A DNA stretch of 37,533 nucleotides from the NCBI GenBank assembly GCA_026416535.1, contig JAOAFA010000013.1:1-37533 (forward strand). Reading direction: 5' to 3'. Under the pieces are notes generated by a model. It was not told the origin of the DNA. It worked only from the letters and a program-made list of their open reading frames with translations, and did no database searches. The stretch is from Deltaproteobacteria bacterium. GTDB lineage: Bacteria; Myxococcota; SpSt-1050. Positions 31,882 to 37,533 of the stretch are shown piece by piece; position 1 is the stretch's first letter; the number at the start of each line of letters is the position of its first letter. Position numbers and translations under genes: made by a program.

Positions 31882-32742
31882 TCAACCCTTCACTGATCCA
31901 GCTGTGAGTCCAGATATAAGGTGTTTCTGTAAAAAATAAAAGAGGGTCACAACTGGTAATGCAACTATGATGGCACCAGCAGCAAAGTGTCCCCACTCAG
32001 TATTGTGGGCCCCTACAAAGTGTTGAAGCATGACAGGTAATGTGTAACTTGTCTCCTTGCTCATAAAAGTTGCAGCAAGGATAAATTCGTTCCATGCTGT
32101 CATAAATGAGAAGAGGGCCGTAACTGCTATTGCAGGTCTGGCAAGTGGTAGGATTATTTTTAGGAATATTTTTAGTCTCCCTGCTCCGTCTATCATCGCT
32201 GACTCTTCGAGCTCTTTGGGAATTGTATCGAAATAGCCCTTGAGGGTCCATACACAAAATGGGATCGATGTGGTCGAATATACAAGCACAAGGCCCATGA
32301 GATGATTTAGCAGACCTAGTTTATCCATTATGATATAAAGTGGTATCATCATCATTGTGCCCGGGAACATCTGGGTTACAAGGAATGCCATAAGTCCCGT
32401 TCTTCTCAATGGGAAATTGAACCTTGAAAATGCGTATGCTGCCGTGGTTGCGAGTAGGACCCCGAGTAAAGTAGTGAGAAAGCTTACTGCTATTGAGTTA
32501 AAGAGCTGATAAAAAAAGATATATTGACCTGCCATATTTTTAGCAAATATTACTTCCGTAAAGTTTGTAAGGGATATCTTCTCAGGGATAGGGTTGAGTG
32601 AGACTTTGAAGTTTTGACTTTCAGAAAAAGCCATCTTAAAGACCCAAAGGACGGGATAGATGGTGACTATTGAAAAGATGGTGAGGAAAATGTGTGTTAG
32701 TAGTTGGCTTATAAATAATTTTGTCTTTTTTGCAAATCTCAT
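31882..32742 (-). CDS. Sugar ABC transporter permease (MalG family)
   Basis: The 286-aa protein has six predicted membrane segments. The EAA loop 'EESAMIDGAGRLKIFLKIIL' (about 178-200) contacts the ATPase. The start 'LLTHIFLTIFSIVTIYPVLW' and the ending 'LISGLTAGSVKG' are typical of MalG-type permeases. It overlaps the MalF-like stop by 4 nt (ATGA), and the two form a heterodimer. It is the last gene of the sugar operon and converges on the SDR gene. Confidence 0.95.
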   Translation of the reverse strand: MRFAKKTKLFISQLLTHIFLTIFSIVTIYPVLWVFKMAFSESQNFKVSLNPIPEKISLTNFTEVIFAKNMAGQYIFFYQLFNSIAVSFLTTLLGVLLATTAAYAFSRFNFPLRRTGLMAFLVTQMFPGTMMMIPLYIIMDKLGLLNHLMGLVLVYSTTSIPFCVWTLKGYFDTIPKELEESAMIDGAGRLKIFLKIILPLARPAIAVTALFSFMTAWNEFILAATFMSKETSYTLPVMLQHFVGAHNTEWGHFAAGAIIVALPVVTLFYFLQKHLISGLTAGSVKG

Positions 32743-34721
32743 CGGTATATACTCTCTGTTGCCTTGGAATATTTATTGGTTACTAATGAGTAACCCAACA
32801 GTATTAAGAATATGATTGTTGAGTAGGCTGCTGCATATCCGTATCTTTCACCCCTCTCAAATGCCCATCTGTATGCCTCGACAATCAATATATCAGTAGC
32901 ACCTGATGGTTCTCCTCCTGATACTAGATAAATGATGTTAAACATATTGAATGTCCAGATTGAACCCAGAATAATGGCAGGGAACAAAGCAGGTTTTAGT
33001 AGAGGAAGTGTAATCTTCCAGAATTTCTGCCACTTAGAGGCACCCTCTATGTCTGCGGCCTCGTATATATCCTGAGGAATGCTTTGCAAAGCGCCGAGTG
33101 ATATGACCATCATAAAAGGAAACCCGAGCCATGAGTTCGTAATTAGATTAGCGGCAAACGCTGTTGAAAATGAACTAAACCATGAAATCTCTTCTATGCC
33201 AAAATACCCAATTAATTCATTAATTATACCGAATTGTTTGTGAAACATCCCCTTCCATATCAGAGCTGTTATATAATTTGGAATTGCCCAAGGCAAGATC
33301 AAGAGGACCCTGTATACCTCTCTCAATTTTAAAAGAGGATTTTTAAGGATTAAAGCTAATGACAAGCCAACCGTGACATGAATAATGAGGTTAGCAGCTG
33401 TCCAAAGAATGGTAACAAGGAAGGTGTAGTAGAAGGATAATGGTTCAAAGAAGCTTCTGCCCTCCGAGGTGAGTATTTTTATGTAGTTGTCTATGCCTAC
33501 AAACGTATATTCTCCATGGTCATGTTCAAAGAAGCTTAGTGTTATCCCGGATATAAAAGGAATGAATATCAAGATTAGGGTGCTGATTATGGCAGGTGCT
33601 ATATATCCGTATGCGTATGAGTATTTTATGAGATTATTTACCAATGTCTCTACAAAACCTATTGCATAAAGGATGTAAATCAGAAGTCCTACTATGGAGC
33701 TAAATAATAGTACCAAATAATATCTACCAATTCCTTCTTCTAAAAGCTTTTTGATAGGGATGTCCACTCTGATCGCCTCATATGGTGCACGACTGAAAGG
33801 GAGAATATATAGGTATCTTGCATCATGGTCTTTGTAAGTCCTAATTATCTGATTAATAAGAGAACTCTCGCTATGTGGGATTATATTTGAGGGGGCAATT
33901 TTACTTATCACTTTTATGGGGGCGATCTTGTGGATCTCCTCTGGAGTTATATTCAGTTTTTTATTTTTGTTGAAGTCTATAATTAGTGAAAGCTCGATAA
34001 TGTCGTCTTTTATTATAGAGGCGTTCCACCTTTTGATTACCTCTTTTCCAGAAAGGGAATATAAAACAAATGAGATAATGGCTATTAGTCCAAAGGCATG
34101 ACGAAAGTTGTAAAAGAAGAATAGTCCTATCCCAAAGATTATAATTGACAAGCAAGAGGCTATGAGACTATTGAGGAGTGGTATAGATAGCTTATTTGAT
34201 GTAAACAATCTTTCAGATAGATATACATAAAATGTCTTATCGCCTTTATCAATTCGTCTAACATAATGGACTACCGAGTCGTCTCTGAGAAGGGCTGATA
34301 AATTCTTCTGGTCTGTGCGCGATATCAGGTCAAATATTTTTTTATCACCTTTATCCTCCGATGAAAGGAGTTTATTTTCTTTTTCGCTTCCTGGATAAAT
34401 AATATATCTTCTCTTTTTCAGAAATGCTAAATCTCCCTGTGTCTCCTCTGAAATAATGGCAATAGTATTTAGCCCGATTGAGTTTTTATAATCCCTTATA
34501 AGGTTTGATAGCTCTCTTTGTTGTTCTATTGATAATACTAATATAGAGGCATACCTCCCAAATAATTCTATGCTGTTTTCTATGGATTTTTGGATATTGG
34601 TCTCCGCGGATTTTTTTATAACAAAGAGGGTGGAAAACATTATTATTAAAAGGGGGAGTATAATAGCAACAAGAGAGGCAATTAGCTCATCTCTTCCTGG
34701 AATTCTTATTAGTGACTTCAT
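32739..34721 (-). CDS. MalF-family permease with a 350-residue N-terminal membrane/extracytoplasmic extension
   Basis: The protein has 660 aa, about twice a typical sugar permease. The C-terminal about 290 residues (370-660) are a normal MalF domain with EAA loop 'EAADIEGASKWQKFWKITL' (554-572). Before it are a membrane helix (about 12-36), an extracytoplasmic segment (37-180), two helices (181-204, 208-226), a second soluble segment (227-335) and a helix at about 336-356. The extension has mixed alpha/beta character, like a periplasmic sensor, but no known domain is recognised. The ATG overlaps the end of the transaldolase-like gene by 35 nt, with GAGG upstream. E. coli MalF also has a large P2 loop, but inside the core, not N-terminal. 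Confidence 0.9.
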   Translation of the reverse strand: MKSLIRIPGRDELIASLVAIILPLLIIMFSTLFVIKKSAETNIQKSIENSIELFGRYASILVLSIEQQRELSNLIRDYKNSIGLNTIAIISEETQGDLAFLKKRRYIIYPGSEKENKLLSSEDKGDKKIFDLISRTDQKNLSALLRDDSVVHYVRRIDKGDKTFYVYLSERLFTSNKLSIPLLNSLIASCLSIIIFGIGLFFFYNFRHAFGLIAIISFVLYSLSGKEVIKRWNASIIKDDIIELSLIIDFNKNKKLNITPEEIHKIAPIKVISKIAPSNIIPHSESSLINQIIRTYKDHDARYLYILPFSRAPYEAIRVDIPIKKLLEEGIGRYYLVLLFSSIVGLLIYILYAIGFVETLVNNLIKYSYAYGYIAPAIISTLILIFIPFISGITLSFFEHDHGEYTFVGIDNYIKILTSEGRSFFEPLSFYYTFLVTILWTAANLIIHVTVGLSLALILKNPLLKLREVYRVLLILPWAIPNYITALIWKGMFHKQFGIINELIGYFGIEEISWFSSFSTAFAANLITNSWLGFPFMMVISLGALQSIPQDIYEAADIEGASKWQKFWKITLPLLKPALFPAIILGSIWTFNMFNIIYLVSGGEPSGATDILIVEAYRWAFERGERYGYAAAYSTIIFLILLGYSLVTNKYSKATESIYR

Positions 34722-35346
34722 AAAATCCTCTAATCCATTTTGCAGATTCTTCTGTAAGTGATAGATTCACAAACGGCAAGAAGGGGAGAGTATAATCAAG
34801 ATTTTTGAGACTTAGTAATGGTTCAATAAGGGATGGTTTCGGGAGTGATGCGACCAATATGCGTGTCCTAAATCCGTTATTTTCAATCATTTTATCGGAT
34901 TGCATGATATGATGATATATGTCTTTTTTTTGCTCAATCATCCTGTTAAGATAGACGGCACAATACTCTATTCCTAGGGTGCAGGAGATGGCTATCTGCC
35001 TAATGTTTGAGATGGCGGTCAGACATACCCGCACTCCCTTTTCTGTCAGACGCACTGCTGCCTTTAAGAGAGCGTTTGTTGCTGGGATTTTTACTACAAT
35101 CCTGTCCCTTGCCATCCCCGATAGAGATATTCCCTCTTTGTAAGCGTTGTCTTCATCATCTGAGAAGACCTGAACAAATAATTCCTTTTTCTGAATAAGT
35201 GAGAGAACGGATTCATAAAATCTCTCTCGATTTGTTATTTTTGCTTTCTCGAGGAGGATCGGATTTGTGGTGACCCCGGCAAAAAATGGAAGCTCCTTTG
35301 CCTGTCTTATCTCTTCTATTTTTGCTGAGTCTAAGAAAAACTTCAT
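34687..35346 (-). CDS. Transaldolase / fructose-6-phosphate aldolase-like enzyme
   Basis: The 219-aa protein matches the small FSA/TalC class. 'MKFFLDSAKIEEIRQ' and 'GVTTNPILLEK' open the barrel. Lys86 in 'RIVVKIPAT' is the Schiff-base lysine, and 'KGVRVCLTAI' follows. It transfers or cleaves a dihydroxyacetone unit of a sugar phosphate in the cytoplasm. It lies inside a sugar ABC operon: 4 nt after the binding protein and overlapping the MalF-like gene by 35 nt. It is therefore expected to process an imported sugar after phosphorylation. No kinase is in the visible part of the operon. Confidence 0.9.
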   Translation of the reverse strand: MKFFLDSAKIEEIRQAKELPFFAGVTTNPILLEKAKITNRERFYESVLSLIQKKELFVQVFSDDEDNAYKEGISLSGMARDRIVVKIPATNALLKAAVRLTEKGVRVCLTAISNIRQIAISCTLGIEYCAVYLNRMIEQKKDIYHHIMQSDKMIENNGFRTRILVASLPKPSLIEPLLSLKNLDYTLPFLPFVNLSLTEESAKWIRGFYEVTNKNSRKR

Positions 35347-35350
35347 AATA

Positions 35351-36619
35351 TTATTTGCGTTCTATATAGCTTGTAATCTCTTTGTTGGTTGATTCTAAAA
35401 TCTCTTTGTAATTTGTTTCACCTCTTATAAACTTCGAAATAGCCATTTGGATTGGTGTCCAGACCATCCGCATTTCAGGGGTATTTTCCATTGGCACTGC
35501 ATATTTTTGTTGTTCAAAGAATGCCATAATAATAGGGTTAGATTTTATATCATCTTTTTCGTATAGTCTTTTATTTGATACCGTTTGACTTCCATCTCTG
35601 AGTCTAACCTCTGCTTGGTTATCAGATGTTATATACGTCATTAATTTAAATGCCTCTTTTTTATAGTTGGATTTGGCAGACATAATGATGGCCTCAATAG
35701 TGAGGAAGGGTGTAAGTCTCCTCTCTTCTTTGATTGATGGGGCACTCTTTTTGTCCATGATGGGAAGTGGAGCGACACCAAACTCCACGGATTTTTCAAT
35801 CTCACCCAAAAACCATGGACCATTTATAACAAATGCAGCCTTGTTCTGGTTAAATAGCGAAGTTACAAGTGTACTTGTGATCTCCTCTGGCATGATCTTA
35901 TGCTTTAGGAGTGATGATAAAAACTTAAATGACTCAATAGACTCCTTTGAAGTAAATGCAGGTCTATAGTTTTCATCAAATACCTTTGCCCCAAATGCAT
36001 GAAAGAGTGCTGAGTGAAAATAGAAGTTACCAACTTCATAAACCAGTCCAAATACTTCTTCTTTTGGATCTGTAATCTTTTTGGCAATAGAGATCAGTTC
36101 ATCCATGGTACCTGGAACTTTATTTACAAGTTTTTTGTTATAAAAGAGGGCAGTGCTCTTGAATGCCATTGGGAGCCCGTATAGTGAACCTTTGTAGGTA
36201 AGTGATTTAATGTGGGAATCAGGAAAGTTATCTATAATTGATGGATTTTCCTGAACGAGGAGATCGAGAGGTTCAATAACTTTTGACATAGCCCAGTCTC
36301 CTATTCTATCATGTGCAAAGATAAAGACATCGGGGCCATGACCTCTCGGAATTGCTGCCGTAATCTTATCTGCAAATGCATCATATGGGATTGGGAGTGA
36401 CTCCACCATGATTTCTTTCTCTGATTCATTAAAGCTTCTTATGATCTTATCAAGTGCCTCTTTCTCTGCACCCCTGTATGAATGCCATAGAACGAGTTTT
36501 GTTTTTTCTCTACTTTCCTGTTTTTGAGGTTTGTGTGGCTTTGTTTCTTCCGGTTTTTTGCAATTTCCTAGAAAGGCAAGGATAAGTGGCACAAAGAGTA
36601 AAAATATAATCTTCCTCAT
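35351..36619 (-). CDS. Sugar-binding lipoprotein (MalE-like, family 1)
   Basis: The 422-aa protein has a signal peptide ending FLGN-C20, followed by a Lys/Glu/Pro-rich linker. Asn at -1 is unusual for a lipobox, where Gly, Ala or Ser is normal. The mature part is a type-B extracellular binding protein: '[20 protein letters not shown]' (about 42-61), '[16 protein letters not shown]', '[18 protein letters not shown]' and '[11 protein letters not shown]'. These fit oligosaccharide or maltose-type receptors. Its ATG overlaps the malK stop by 4 nt. The substrate is not deducible. Confidence 0.93.
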   Translation of the reverse strand: MRKIIFLLFVPLILAFLGNCKKPEETKPHKPQKQESREKTKLVLWHSYRGAEKEALDKIIRSFNESEKEIMVESLPIPYDAFADKITAAIPRGHGPDVFIFAHDRIGDWAMSKVIEPLDLLVQENPSIIDNFPDSHIKSLTYKGSLYGLPMAFKSTALFYNKKLVNKVPGTMDELISIAKKITDPKEEVFGLVYEVGNFYFHSALFHAFGAKVFDENYRPAFTSKESIESFKFLSSLLKHKIMPEEITSTLVTSLFNQNKAAFVINGPWFLGEIEKSVEFGVAPLPIMDKKSAPSIKEERRLTPFLTIEAIIMSAKSNYKKEAFKLMTYITSDNQAEVRLRDGSQTVSNKRLYEKDDIKSNPIIMAFFEQQKYAVPMENTPEMRMVWTPIQMAISKFIRGETNYKEILESTNKEITSYIERK

Positions 36620-37533
36620 TTTTTCTCCTCTTCTTTCTTATTTACCCTCAGACCGCTTGTTTTATTAAAAAGTCTGATGGTTTCAGGTTTGAAATTTAAG
36701 TAGATTGTCTCTCCTATGTCAAACTTGTGTGATGCCTCTTGCCTTAGACATAAGGTAAATGAGCCACAGTTAACATACAAATACAGTTCGGAGCCCAGGA
36801 CCTCTTTTATCTCAAGAACGCCTTTAAAGATGGCATTTATTGGATCTACGGGGAAGATATTTTCTGGTCTTATCCCAAGTATTACATCTGAATTGTCAGG
36901 TTCATATACAGGAGGGATTTCAAAGTACCAGTTATCCCCTCTAAGAAGACATCTATCATTCTCCTTTCTGAATTTGCACTCTATAAAATTCATCGTCGGA
37001 CTACCTATAAATCCTGCTACAAATAGGTTTTTTGGTCTATTGTATATTTCCAAGGGGGGACCGATTTGCTGAACTATGCCGTTGTTCATAATTACAATTT
37101 TGTCTGCCAGTGTCATTGCCTCTACCTGGTCGTGCGTGACGTAGATTGTGGTTGCGCCTATCCTCTTGTGTAGTCTTGCAAGTTCTGACCTCATCTGAGT
37201 CCTGAGTTTTGCATCCAGATTAGAGAGAGGTTCATCAAACAGAAAAACAGATGGATTTCTGACGATTGCCCTTCCCATTGCTACCCGTTGTCTTTGCCCA
37301 CCAGATAGTTGTTTTGGAAATCTATGTAGTAACTGGTCAATATCTAATAATTTTGCAGCCTCAATGACCCTTCTCTTTATCTCTTCTTCCTCAACCTTTC
37401 TGATTCTAAGACCAAATGCCATGTTCTCAAAGACATTCATATGTGGATACAGGGCATAGTTCTGAAATACCATAGCGATGTCTCTGTCTTTTGGGGGGAC
37501 ATCATTTACCAGTCTGCCATTGATATATAGTTC
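36616..37533 (-). CDS. Sugar ABC transporter ATPase (MalK/UgpC type), 5' truncated at the window edge
   Basis: Some 305 residues are visible and the frame is open to the end of the window. Internal Met at 37473 is not the start: '[16 protein letters not shown]' is the Q-loop and the sequence before it ('[19 protein letters not shown]') is still MalK-like. The Walker A motif lies beyond the edge. The signature '[15 protein letters not shown]', Walker B '[17 protein letters not shown]' and H-loop '[14 protein letters not shown]' are intact. A C-terminal OB/TOBE regulatory domain follows (about the last 110 residues). It powers the MalF-like/MalG pair and is the first visible gene of the operon. 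Confidence 0.95.
   Translation of the reverse strand, partial: ELYINGRLVNDVPPKDRDIAMVFQNYALYPHMNVFENMAFGLRIRKVEEEEIKRRVIEAAKLLDIDQLLHRFPKQLSGGQRQRVAMGRAIVRNPSVFLFDEPLSNLDAKLRTQMRSELARLHKRIGATTIYVTHDQVEAMTLADKIVIMNNGIVQQIGPPLEIYNRPKNLFVAGFIGSPTMNFIECKFRKENDRCLLRGDNWYFEIPPVYEPDNSDVILGIRPENIFPVDPINAIFKGVLEIKEVLGSELYLYVNCGSFTLCLRQEASHKFDIGETIYLNFKPETIRLFNKTSGLRVNKKEEEKK

Noticed and set aside
37473-37473. Met at 37473 as the start of the MalK-type ATPase
   Set aside because: It begins at the Q-loop; the frame upstream continues with MalK-like residues to the window edge and Walker A must lie outside.
1-37533. CRISPR arrays, insertion sequences, prophage or defence genes
   Set aside because: No regularly spaced repeats, transposase or integrase motifs, phage structural genes or known defence domains were seen by eye on either strand.

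Overview
The window is a low-GC, gene-dense stretch of a Gram-negative (diderm) bacterial genome. Diderm structure is read from the outer-membrane beta-barrel with a C-terminal Phe (29201-30496), several lipoproteins and periplasmic binding proteins. Three traits lean towards deltaproteobacterial or Myxococcota-like lineages: a lipoprotein with an Asp-Val tetrad stalk followed by PPC and lamin-tail domains, an orphan Roadblock/MglB-type protein beside a giant TPR protein, and a MinD-like ATPase beside a J-like/RodZ-type HTH fusion. That placement is inference from architecture only. No rRNA, tRNA, CRISPR array or insertion sequence was seen. The first 25 bases are a Tn5/Nextera library adapter, so the left edge is a contig end. 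The right edge cuts an ABC ATPase gene.

Layout. (1) 26-1429, plus strand: a 5'-truncated propeller-like fragment, a terminator, and a BtuF/TroA-type binding protein. (2) 6802-1446, minus strand: a run of 187-aa protein, Roadblock protein, EF-P, 751-aa TPR protein, SurE and LysM-M23 lipoprotein. (3) 6951-9355, plus strand: a YgeY-type M20 hydrolase and a threonine-synthase-like PLP enzyme. (4) 10055-9357, minus strand: an unknown lipoprotein, then about 700 bp without an intact gene that may hold a decayed hotdog thioesterase. (5) 18284-10775, minus strand: a tightly packed series lepA, lepB, MinD-like ATPase, J-like/HTH fusion, 89-aa protein, Fe-S CCG protein, lipid kinase and Nudix hydrolase, mostly with 1-4 nt overlaps. 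(6) 18834-26826, plus strand: a PQQ-propeller lipoprotein, a 1065-aa stalked PPC/LTD lipoprotein, Hsp20, QueA and a GT-C glycosyltransferase. (7) 27317-26829, minus strand: a YlqD-family protein. (8) 30830-27522, minus strand: a zinc/manganese-type uptake cassette (small Cys/His membrane protein, His-rich outer-membrane barrel, ZnuA-like, ZnuB-like) with no ATPase gene. (9) 31126-31878, plus strand: an SDR oxidoreductase. (10) 37533-31882, minus strand: a sugar ABC operon malK, malE, transaldolase/FSA-like, MalF-like with a 350-residue N-terminal extension, malG.

How the parts fit. The metal cassette would carry a metal through an outer-membrane barrel to a periplasmic receptor and an inner-membrane permease, borrowing an ATPase from elsewhere. 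The sugar operon couples import to an aldolase-type enzyme. The lepA-lepB run joins translation and secretion genes to a possible polarity or envelope pair (MinD-like plus J-like/HTH).

Promoters can be read in several places (TTGACA/C, 16-18 bp spacer, TA-rich -10). In at least two cases (queA and the 91-aa metal-cassette gene) the -10 lies only 7-11 nt before the start codon, suggesting leaderless or near-leaderless mRNAs. Other genes have a strong GGAGG site. The most interesting items are the MalF-like fusion, the ATPase-less metal cassette with its His-rich barrel and central palindrome, and the J-like/RodZ-HTH fusion beside the MinD-like ATPase.
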